DNA from: an uncultured Erysipelotrichaceae bacterium
GTDB lineage: Bacteria > Bacillota_I > Bacilli_A > Erysipelotrichales > Erysipelotrichaceae
NCBI GenBank assembly: GCA_946621045.1
Contig: CAMOOA010000016.1
Span: 1-15,469 of the forward strand
DNA: 15,469 bases
Reading direction: 5' to 3'
The translations under genes and the position numbers were made by a program. The notes below the pieces were generated by a model. That model was not told the DNA's origin and did no database searches. It saw only the letters and a program-made list of their open reading frames with translations. The first letter of the stretch is position 1; every line of letters begins with the position of its first letter. This document shows positions 7,481 through 13,767 of the stretch, in pieces.

Positions 7481-8182
7481 TTATTGTCGGTTTCTGGAAA
7501 TCCGGCGATACTGCGGACGCAGGACGATTTCACTGAGAACGGTTCCCTTGCGGGCGGAAAGAACGCTCATTACCGCATCGGCGGTGTCTTCCGGAAGAAG
7601 AAAGGCGCCTTCGGAACGGTCCGGACCGAAATCCGCATTCCGGTACAGCGCGGTATCCGTTATGTCCGGCAGAATCACCGTTACCTTCAGACCGCTTTTG
7701 CGGTGCTCTTCAAACAGCGTCCGGCTGAAATGCACAAGGCCTGCCTTCAGGGCGCCGTAGGCAGCCCCGTGCGTGCTTGTCTCGAGTGCGGTGACGCTGG
7801 CGATATTGATGATCGTTCCGTGATTCTGTTTCAGCGGCCGCAGAAGTTTTCCGCATAACAGAATCGGTGTCTCAAGGTTTACACGGGTCATCGTCTGAAT
7901 GGCTTCGACAGACAGTGTTTCGTGCGGTCCGTACCAGGCGCAGCCGGCACTGTTCACAAGCAGTGTCAGATTGTCTTTCGGAAGTCTTTCAAGAAAGGCA
8001 AGCAGTGCGGGGGTATCGAGAAGATCGAGTGAAGTTTCATGAAACAGCGGATGTTCGCGCAGCGGACAGGCGGAAAAATCCCGGCCGATGCCGTATACTT
8101 CATAACCATGTTCCAGCAGGCGCTGTGCAATCGCCTGCCCGATGCCGGAGGACGCTCCGGTTACCAATGCGATCTGACTCAT
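7481..8182 (-). CDS. Short-chain dehydrogenase/reductase (SDR)
   Basis: 233 residues, the normal length of a classical SDR: a cytosolic NAD(P)-dependent oxidoreductase of unknown substrate. It has the N-terminal Rossmann motif TGASSGIG (8-15), NSAG (in LLVNSAG) and the catalytic Ser and YGALK (Y-x-x-x-K) following IINIASVTALE. A strong AGGAGG site precedes the ATG, which overlaps the stop of the radical SAM gene (ATGA). It is the last gene of the leftward five-gene operon. Its position beside a radical SAM enzyme suggests a shared pathway, but the sequence does not reveal the substrate. Confidence 0.88.
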   Translation of the reverse strand: MSQIALVTGASSGIGQAIAQRLLEHGYEVYGIGRDFSACPLREHPLFHETSLDLLDTPALLAFLERLPKDNLTLLVNSAGCAWYGPHETLSVEAIQTMTRVNLETPILLCGKLLRPLKQNHGTIINIASVTALETSTHGAAYGALKAGLVHFSRTLFEEHRKSGLKVTVILPDITDTALYRNADFGPDRSEGAFLLPEDTADAVMSVLSARKGTVLSEIVLRPQYRRISRNRQ

Positions 8183-9201
8183 TGTTCCTCCTTCAGAAGA
8201 AAGATCTTCTTCGGATCCGTATACTTTGCGAGCATGTCACGGAATCCGTTTTCCAAATCCTTTCGCAGACGTTCCGGATACATGCAGTAACCGCTGTCTG
8301 TTTCATACGGATACTGGATCACTGCGCTGTCGGGAAAGCGGCTGCGCATCCGTTTCTGATACTGATCGGACTGCCGGTAGGAACCGATGGAGAAATCCGT
8401 TACCGCCGAAAGATCCACGGCGGTTCTGACGGTTTCCAGCATTTCCGCATATGCGCTGCGCCAGCCGGGAAACAGAATCATCGGGTCAAAACAGAGCCGC
8501 ACCGGGAAGCCGCATTCCAGTGCGGTGCTGGCTGCCGCAAGCCGCTGTGCAAGCGGACTGGTGCCGTGCTCATAACGGTCAATCATCTCCTGCGGGGAAA
8601 CCGTAAATGCGAGCACCAGCTGACTGCTGCGCGCAAGCGAGCGGATGAGATCCGGAGAAGCGCACTTGGTGCGGACTTCCGCAGTAACGCTGCCGGTCTG
8701 CGGCAGATCATGCGAGAGCTGTTTCAGAAATCCGGTCAGGGGCTCCAGCGGAAACAGGTCGGTTTCATAGGAGAAGGAGACGAACACGGGTTCTTCATTA
8801 AAGCGGTGTGAAATCTGCGCCGCAGCTTCGAGATATTCACGCGGATCATTGATGAAGACCACGATGTTTGCGGTGGAATACATGCCCTTCAGCCAGCAGT
8901 ATTCGCAGTCATACAGGCAGTTGAGCGCAGGGGAGGTGTAATAGAAATGTTCATGTCCGAACGAATGGCAGACCGGCGCTCCTTCATACAGGAGGGTTCC
9001 GTGCTGCCGTGCGAGAATCAGATTCCGGGCGTGTTTCTGAACGGCATATTCCTGTTTCGGACGGGAGAAAACATCATGGTACTGCCGGACCGGAATCATC
9101 CGCGCATGCGGAAAATGATTCCGGATCTGCCGTGTCTGCGGATCATCCCATATCTCTTCTTCGACATAGATATGTGAAAAATGCTCAGTCCTGTATGTCA
9201 T
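8179..9201 (-). CDS. SPL-family radical SAM protein
   Basis: 340 residues of the spore photoproduct lyase family. The cluster motif C-x3-C-x2-C is at Cys95, Cys99 and Cys102 (NCLYDCEYCWLKG), as in SPL rather than the common CxxxCxxC-phi radical SAM context, and a beta/alpha barrel core follows. The conserved segment SFSYETDLFPLEPLTGFL (142-159) aligns with the SPL stretch holding its H-donating Cys (B. subtilis Cys141). By eye that position is Tyr145 here, so repair of spore photoproduct is doubtful. GGAG lies 10 nt before the ATG. The gene overlaps its upstream neighbour by 17 nt and its downstream one by 4 nt. Family is firm; function is unknown, perhaps nucleic-acid repair or modification. 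Confidence 0.82.
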   Translation of the reverse strand: MTYRTEHFSHIYVEEEIWDDPQTRQIRNHFPHARMIPVRQYHDVFSRPKQEYAVQKHARNLILARQHGTLLYEGAPVCHSFGHEHFYYTSPALNCLYDCEYCWLKGMYSTANIVVFINDPREYLEAAAQISHRFNEEPVFVSFSYETDLFPLEPLTGFLKQLSHDLPQTGSVTAEVRTKCASPDLIRSLARSSQLVLAFTVSPQEMIDRYEHGTSPLAQRLAAASTALECGFPVRLCFDPMILFPGWRSAYAEMLETVRTAVDLSAVTDFSIGSYRQSDQYQKRMRSRFPDSAVIQYPYETDSGYCMYPERLRKDLENGFRDMLAKYTDPKKIFLLKEEQ

Positions 9202-10009
9202 GAATCAGTTTCTCCAGAATCAGTTTTCCGTCTTCTTTGTGCTGTGACGGAAGGAGTCCGTCCGCCCGGTACCGCATGACGATGGAATTCCAGTCAATTC
9301 CCGCCAGTTCTGCATAACGGAGCGCCTGTTCGAGCCGGCGCTTCATCGCAACGGTCGCATGCAGTTCCTGCGCAAGCGCACCGCAGTCAGGGACCAGTTT
9401 TCCGGGGGCTGCCGGAACAGCTTCCATCCGTTCCGCCTCATGCAGGACCGCTTCCTTTAATTTGAAAGACCAGGCAGGGTCAAAGTGAATCTGTTCTGCC
9501 TCTCCAGCATCGCTGACCAGCTTGAGAAGCCGGATGCGGTGCGGTGAAAGAAACATGGACGCCGCATGAAATACGGCTGCGCCTTCCATGTCATACAGAA
9601 CCGGAGTGTTTGTGTGCACAAATGACACCGCATTGTCTGAGGCGCGGCAGGGTTTTGCGCCGGTGATCAGCTGTGCCTCCGGATACTTCGGGGAAGGAAT
9701 CATGTCCGGGTAATAATCCCGGCCGGAGGAACAGTCATGGATTTTATGGATGGCATAGAGCTGCTGTTTGGTGCCGTTATGCACCGCAGCCGCAATGCCT
9801 GCGTTAATGACGATATCGCGGTCCGCGGCGCGATGCGAAAACAGAACCGCTGCGCACGCCGATGCGGCGGACAGCGGACCGGTTCCGGTCACGGTCAGAA
9901 CCGTGCTGTCATTTTCATAACACTGCAGGGAGGTGCCGGACGGCTTCAGATGCAGTTCTTCAATCAGGTCTGCGGCTTCTTTCCGCAGGGCGGTAAAAAT
10001 GTAACGCAT
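9185..10009 (-). CDS. MTA/SAH nucleosidase-like protein (PNP/UDP fold)
   Basis: 274 residues from the ATG at 10009. That start is chosen because GGTGA lies 5 nt before it; a GTG at 10018, overlapping the previous stop, would add three residues. Family signatures of 5'-methylthioadenosine/SAH nucleosidase are present: an early Glu (Glu11 in ALRKEAAD), NAGIAAA (69-75), YDMEGAAVF with Glu142, and VSDAG with the catalytic Asp167. A C-terminal extension of about 90 residues, partly helical and charged, is longer than in standard MTAN. Radical SAM enzymes release 5'-deoxyadenosine, which MTAN enzymes can hydrolyse, so the coupling with the next gene suggests product clearance. The catalytic residues look intact; the exact substrate is inferred. 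Confidence 0.72.
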   Translation of the reverse strand: MRYIFTALRKEAADLIEELHLKPSGTSLQCYENDSTVLTVTGTGPLSAASACAAVLFSHRAADRDIVINAGIAAAVHNGTKQQLYAIHKIHDCSSGRDYYPDMIPSPKYPEAQLITGAKPCRASDNAVSFVHTNTPVLYDMEGAAVFHAASMFLSPHRIRLLKLVSDAGEAEQIHFDPAWSFKLKEAVLHEAERMEAVPAAPGKLVPDCGALAQELHATVAMKRRLEQALRYAELAGIDWNSIVMRYRADGLLPSQHKEDGKLILEKLIHDIQD

Positions 10010-10014
10010 GGCGG

Positions 10015-10668
10015 TCACCGGAATGTCACACGGACCGAAAGGTCCGGATCAAGTATATGCAGAACCGTGCTGTACAGTTTCTTCAGTGTATCTTCTGCGC
10101 TGAGGTCTGCTTTGGTCAGAATGGAAGGATCCGCAGCGGCGGATTCCAGTTCGGCCTGCAGCTCCTGTGTAAGGAGGTTCTGCTGTTCGGGCGTCAGTCT
10201 GATATCACCCCAGGTAAGCAGGCCGTGTTCCACATCGGAGAACTCCGTTTTCTCCGCATTCAGCGCAACGGTTTTGAGCACCGCATGCGGAACGCTGACC
10301 GTCACAAGAGATGCGGACCCGTCAAAGGCGATGTCGGTTTCACTCAGCGAAGAAAGGTCAACGGCATAAATCGCCGTGCCGTACGATCTGACTTCCATGG
10401 ATTTGCGGAAGATATCCAGATCCAGAATTCCGGTTGTGATCGTCTGGGAAGCGGAAAGCTCCTGTTCATACACTACCAGCTCCTGTTTTTTCCGGCTTTC
10501 CCCGAGGACAATTTCCGAGATTTCCGCCTGGGTATGAGGCAGGATACTGTCATGGTCTTCCACGGATACGGTATGGGCCGGTTCCGTGCGGAAGTAATTG
10601 TCGTAGATGCCGTATCCGATCATGAGGATGACTGCGATCCTGAAGAGATTCCAGAGAAGCTTCCGCAT
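10015..10668 (-). CDS. DUF4230-like membrane-anchored protein
   Basis: 217 residues with an N-terminal membrane anchor (about 5-22, LLWNLFRIAVILMIGYGI). The outside part is predicted alpha/beta and resembles DUF4230: an early QELVVYEQELSASQTI strand region, a central YGTAIYAVDLSSL, and a C-terminal helix (EQQNLLTQELQAELE) before a last strand. Function is unknown in the family. GGAGG lies 9 nt before the ATG, which shares one base with the HAD stop (TGATG). It sits second in the leftward operon. The family call rests on recall of the pattern, not on a search. Confidence 0.6.
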   Translation of the reverse strand: MRKLLWNLFRIAVILMIGYGIYDNYFRTEPAHTVSVEDHDSILPHTQAEISEIVLGESRKKQELVVYEQELSASQTITTGILDLDIFRKSMEVRSYGTAIYAVDLSSLSETDIAFDGSASLVTVSVPHAVLKTVALNAEKTEFSDVEHGLLTWGDIRLTPEQQNLLTQELQAELESAAADPSILTKADLSAEDTLKKLYSTVLHILDPDLSVRVTFR

Positions 10669-11393
10669 CAGAGGATGCCTCCGTTCATTTCCTTCAGAAG
10701 ATCAATAACTTCGCCGGGATGGCGCACGCACGGATAGTCCGAGACGATGCGGGACGGGTCATCTGCGATTGAACAGACGCCGTGAATGCCGTAGGTTCCG
10801 GCCTTGTCGAGACTCATCGTGAGATCATCGACATAAATCGTCTGTTCTGCCGGAAGCCCCATGCATTCCAGCGCGGTTTCATACATGCGCGGATCCGGCT
10901 TCAGCACGCCGAGTTCAAAACTCAGCACAAGAAAATCGTAATAGTCATACGTTCCGGCTTCCTTCTGCTGGGGGACGGTGCTCGGCCAGGTGTCGGAGAT
11001 GACACCGACGCGGTAGCCGTGCTCCTTCAGGGTTTTCAGGGTCGGAATCGTCGAATCAAACAGAATGTAATTGGAAAAGTTATACGTATGGTCGTGGCCG
11101 ATCTCATAAATCGCTTCTTCGGAAAGGCCGAGCTTCAGATAGCTGTTCAGATCGCGGAAGTACTGTATGAACTTGCGGTCTTCCTCTTCCAGTGTCGGGG
11201 TGTAGTGATGTTCCGTGAGCGGGCGGCTGGCCTCTGCCATGGCCCGTTTCCGGAGGTCTTCATCCAGCGCGTAAAACCGGTCTTTCGGCACATGGTCAAA
11301 AAACCTGTTGGTAAGCATCCAGCTGCCGCTGGCAGGACGCTCCAGCGTCCATCCGAGGTCAAAGAATACCCCGTTGATCATCCGTTCTCTCAT
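10668..11393 (-). CDS. HAD-superfamily hydrolase
   Basis: 241 residues. Motif I is FFDLGWTLE with nucleophile Asp; the usual second Asp (DxD) is Gly, as in some HAD type-IA members. Motif II is GVISDTW, motif III the Lys of VLKPDPRMY and motif IV IYVDDLTMS, with a helical cap between I and II. It is probably a cytosolic phosphatase or dehalogenase-like enzyme of unknown substrate. This is the first gene of the leftward operon. The start is uncertain: the ATG at 11393 lacks a ribosome site and would lie only about 5 nt from the predicted transcript start, while Met5 (11381) is the alternative. The reduced acid/base motif could mean altered chemistry. Confidence 0.82.
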   Translation of the reverse strand: MRERMINGVFFDLGWTLERPASGSWMLTNRFFDHVPKDRFYALDEDLRKRAMAEASRPLTEHHYTPTLEEEDRKFIQYFRDLNSYLKLGLSEEAIYEIGHDHTYNFSNYILFDSTIPTLKTLKEHGYRVGVISDTWPSTVPQQKEAGTYDYYDFLVLSFELGVLKPDPRMYETALECMGLPAEQTIYVDDLTMSLDKAGTYGIHGVCSIADDPSRIVSDYPCVRHPGEVIDLLKEMNGGIL

Positions 11394-11404
11394 AGTGATT
11401 TCAG

Positions 11405-11413
11405 TGTATATCA
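11405..11413 (-). promoter_or_regulatory. Extended -10 promoter for the leftward operon
   Basis: On the minus strand TGA precedes TATACA (11410-11405), an extended -10 with no good -35. It lies 11 nt before the ATG at 11393, predicting a leader of about 4 nt. It is back to back with the plus-strand promoter at 11416-11424 in a 37-nt intergenic gap. Confidence 0.55.
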
Positions 11414-11415
11414 GA

Positions 11416-11424
11416 TGCTATAAT
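11416..11424 (+). promoter_or_regulatory. Extended -10 promoter giving a leaderless start
   Basis: TGC followed by the consensus TATAAT (11419-11424), then exactly six bases and the ATG at 11431. The normal start point, seven bases after the -10, is the A of the ATG, so the mRNA should be leaderless. No Shine-Dalgarno sequence and no good -35 are present. Confidence 0.75.
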
Positions 11425-11430
11425 TCTGCC

Positions 11431-12300
11431 ATGGCGAAACAGAAACGCAGGCGCCGCCTGCGGGTTGGAAGATTACTGGCACTGCTGCTGGCGGCTGTTC
11501 TGTCGATCGGCGTTTTTGCTGTTTTTGTCAGCGGGATGATTCATATTGTGCAGGAAATCATTTCACCGCAGGAAACACCGGCAGTGCAGTCCGAACCGAC
11601 GCCGACGCCGGACCCGACCTACCGGCATTCCTATAACTGGCAGAATCTGAAGGAAGATGAAGCCGGCTTCCTGTCATATGAAGACAGTACCTACAGAACA
11701 CGGCTCGGCATCGATGTGTCCCATTATCAGGGGACGATCGACTGGCATGCTGTTCATGATGCAGGCGTGGAATTCGCCTTTATCCGTGCGGGGTACCGCG
11801 GTCATACGACCGGGGAACTGCATGAAGATACCGGGTATCGGGAAAATATTCAGAGTGCGCTGGATGCGGACGTCGAGGTCGCGGTCTATTTTTTCTCGCA
11901 GGCAAACGGCGCGGAAGAAGCGATTGAAGAAGCCAACTATGTCATGGAGCTGATTAAAGATTATCCGGTCCATGTGGTTGCGTTTGACCTGGAATTTGAG
12001 CGGACCGAGGGGCGTCTGAAAGACACCACGCAGGATGCCTGCACGGAAGCCGCTGCCGCCTTCTGCAAAACCCTGAATGACAACGGATACAGCACGCTGG
12101 TATACGGAAGCGTGAGCTTTCTCACGCATGAGATCCGCATGCATGAACTGCAGGACATGACGCAGTTCTGGCTTGCGTGGTATGACGATAAAGAACCGCC
12201 GTTTCCGTATGCCTTTACGATCTGGCAGTATTCCTGCGAAGGAACGGTGCCCGGCATCGAAACCGCGGTCGATATGAATATCCTGATGGTGAAAAAGTAA
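11431..12300 (+). CDS. GH25 lysozyme-like muramidase, membrane-anchored
   Basis: 289 residues. A very basic N-terminus (KQKRRRRLR) precedes one membrane segment (about 14-38), then a Pro/Thr linker (SEPTPTPDPT) and a GH25 barrel. GH25 marks are GIDVSHYQGTIDW (Asp95), FAFIRAGYRG, VYFFSQA, the catalytic D-x-E in AFDLEFE (Asp186, Glu188) and the C-terminal WQYSCEGTVPGI...VDMN. It would cleave the MurNAc-GlcNAc bond of peptidoglycan outside the membrane. Longer in-frame starts exist, but a perfect extended -10 ends 6 nt before this ATG and the hydrophobic anchor follows it, so this start is well supported. The stop lies 3 nt from the stop of the convergent YigZ gene, with no terminator between. 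Confidence 0.9.
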   Translation: MAKQKRRRRLRVGRLLALLLAAVLSIGVFAVFVSGMIHIVQEIISPQETPAVQSEPTPTPDPTYRHSYNWQNLKEDEAGFLSYEDSTYRTRLGIDVSHYQGTIDWHAVHDAGVEFAFIRAGYRGHTTGELHEDTGYRENIQSALDADVEVAVYFFSQANGAEEAIEEANYVMELIKDYPVHVVAFDLEFERTEGRLKDTTQDACTEAAAAFCKTLNDNGYSTLVYGSVSFLTHEIRMHELQDMTQFWLAWYDDKEPPFPYAFTIWQYSCEGTVPGIETAVDMNILMVKK

Positions 12301-12303
12301 GAA

Positions 12304-12906
12304 CTAGAGATCGGTTTCCCGCAGTTCTCTGCGCACTGCCTGCGCCGTGACGCTGCCTTTGGAAAGATTCTGAATCCGGGAAGGGACGGAAGGATCATCC
12401 GATGCGAACAGACAGGTGACATTGTCTTCATAGAAGAAGTCGACCACCTCATACTCCCGCCGGATCCATCCCTCCAGGACGCCGGAAAGAGAATACGGAT
12501 AGGTGACGGAGTATACCGTCACTTCTTTGTCTTCCACCTTGGGGCTTTCATTGAGAAGCGTCTGCGTGCATCCGCCGTACGCCCGCGCAAGACCGCCGGT
12601 GCCGAGTTTGATGCCGCCGAAATAGCGCACTACGGCAACGCAGGTATCGGTCAGCCCGGCATGCCGGATCGCCTCGAGAATCGGGATGCCTGCCGTTCCG
12701 GCCGGCTCTCCGTTGTCGGAGGAACGCTGGATGTCCCGTTCGCTCAGCACATAGGCAGTGCATACATGCGTGCTGTCGGGAAACTCCTTCCGGATGTCCG
12801 CAATAAACGCCCGCGCCTCTTCTTCGGTGCGGACCGGACGGGCACAGGCAATAAAGCGGGATTTGTTTATAACGGTCTCGGACCGGACTGCGTGCTTCAG
12901 TCTCAT
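12304..12906 (-). CDS. yigZ: YigZ/IMPACT family (UPF0029) protein
   Basis: 200 residues, the usual length for this family. The diagnostic blocks are SSDNGEPAGTAGIPIL and VVRYFGGIKLGTGGLARAY, followed by a C-terminal ferredoxin-like domain (DUF1949 type). Homologues are linked to translation regulation in eukaryotes (IMPACT); the bacterial function is unclear. The ATG at 12906 has no Shine-Dalgarno; TGA-TACAAT ends 6 nt before it, predicting a leaderless mRNA. It is a single-gene unit, divergent from nadK and convergent with the GH25 gene. Family assignment is secure. Confidence 0.92.
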   Translation of the reverse strand: MRLKHAVRSETVINKSRFIACARPVRTEEEARAFIADIRKEFPDSTHVCTAYVLSERDIQRSSDNGEPAGTAGIPILEAIRHAGLTDTCVAVVRYFGGIKLGTGGLARAYGGCTQTLLNESPKVEDKEVTVYSVTYPYSLSGVLEGWIRREYEVVDFFYEDNVTCLFASDDPSVPSRIQNLSKGSVTAQAVRRELRETDL

Positions 12907-12912
12907 ATATCG

Positions 12913-12921
12913 ATTGTATCA
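12913..12921 (-). promoter_or_regulatory. Extended -10 promoter, leaderless start of yigZ
   Basis: On the minus strand TGA is followed by TACAAT (12918-12913), then six bases (CGATAT) and the ATG at 12906. The predicted transcript start falls on the A of the ATG. No convincing -35 is seen. Confidence 0.65.
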
Positions 12922-12963
12922 GAAATACCGCAGTGACTTGCGGCGTGCGTGAAATACCCGCCG

Positions 12964-12972
12964 TGTTATACT
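12964..12972 (+). promoter_or_regulatory. Extended -10 promoter, leaderless start of nadK
   Basis: TGT followed by TATACT (12967-12972), six bases (GTTCGT), then the ATG at 12979. This is the same geometry as at 11416-11431 and 12921-12904. No Shine-Dalgarno; a TTGCGG at 12938-12943 is 23 nt away and too far to be a normal -35. Confidence 0.7.
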
Positions 12973-12978
12973 GTTCGT

Positions 12979-13752
12979 ATGCCACGTTATGCAATTGTCA
13001 GCCGGCCGGATTCCGTATCGGAACACCTGAAGGAGCGTCTTGACCGGATCCTGTCGGAACAGGGATACACATGCGATGAGGTCTGTCCGGAAACCGTGCT
13101 TGTCATCGGCGGCGACGGCACCTTTATCTATGCGGTCCACAAATATATCGACAAGCTGGACAAGGTCAGTTTTTTTGGAATCCATACCGGAACACTCGGG
13201 TTTTATACCGACTACCGGGATACCGACTTTGAACAGTTCACGGCTGATTTCGTGCATGGACGGGTAACGGAATACTCCTATCCGATCCTGGAAGGAAAGA
13301 CCGAACACGAAACCTTCTACGGAATCAATGAGATCCGGGTTGAAAATGCGGTCCGGACACAGGAAATGAATGTCTACCTGGACAATTCGCTGTTTGAGAT
13401 CTACCGCGGCACCGGCATGTGTGTCTCCACGCAGCTTGGGTCCACGGCATACAACCGTTCCGTCGGCGGGGCGGTGATACAGGAAGGTCTGAATCTGATT
13501 CAGATGACGGAAATCGCCGGCATTCATCACAGTAAATACCGTTCGCTGAATTCGCCGTTCGTGATGGACGCGAATACCGAGATCGCCTTTACCGCAAAGA
13601 GCTTTGCGGGAGCGATGCTGGGGGCGGACAGTGAAGTTTATCCGCTGGACAACGCAAAGCGGATCGTGATCTCCGTTTCCAAAAGCAGGCGTGTGCGCAT
13701 GCTGAAGGGAAGAGATGTATACTATTTTGACCGGCTCCAGAGCCTGTTTTAG
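12979..13752 (+). CDS. nadK: NAD kinase
   Basis: 257 residues, a typical Gram-positive NAD kinase: ATP-dependent phosphorylation of NAD to NADP in the cytosol. Motifs: GGDGT (44-48, catalytic Asp46), the NE motif in GINEIRVEN, and the Gly-rich substrate loop VSTQLGSTAYNRSVGGA. The start at 12979 is chosen because the promoter ends 6 nt before it; an in-frame ATG at 12949 lies upstream of that promoter. It is followed after 15 nt by the PTS-like gene, which carries its own ribosome site, so the two probably form an operon. Confidence 0.95.
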   Translation: MPRYAIVSRPDSVSEHLKERLDRILSEQGYTCDEVCPETVLVIGGDGTFIYAVHKYIDKLDKVSFFGIHTGTLGFYTDYRDTDFEQFTADFVHGRVTEYSYPILEGKTEHETFYGINEIRVENAVRTQEMNVYLDNSLFEIYRGTGMCVSTQLGSTAYNRSVGGAVIQEGLNLIQMTEIAGIHHSKYRSLNSPFVMDANTEIAFTAKSFAGAMLGADSEVYPLDNAKRIVISVSKSRRVRMLKGRDVYYFDRLQSLF

Positions 13753-13767
13753 GAAGTTGAGGCTGTT

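Noticed and set aside
7103..8811. Plus-strand open frames of 251 and 314 codons opposite the SDR and radical SAM genes
   Set aside because: They are antisense to genes with clear catalytic motifs, carry no recognisable domain and no good ribosome site.
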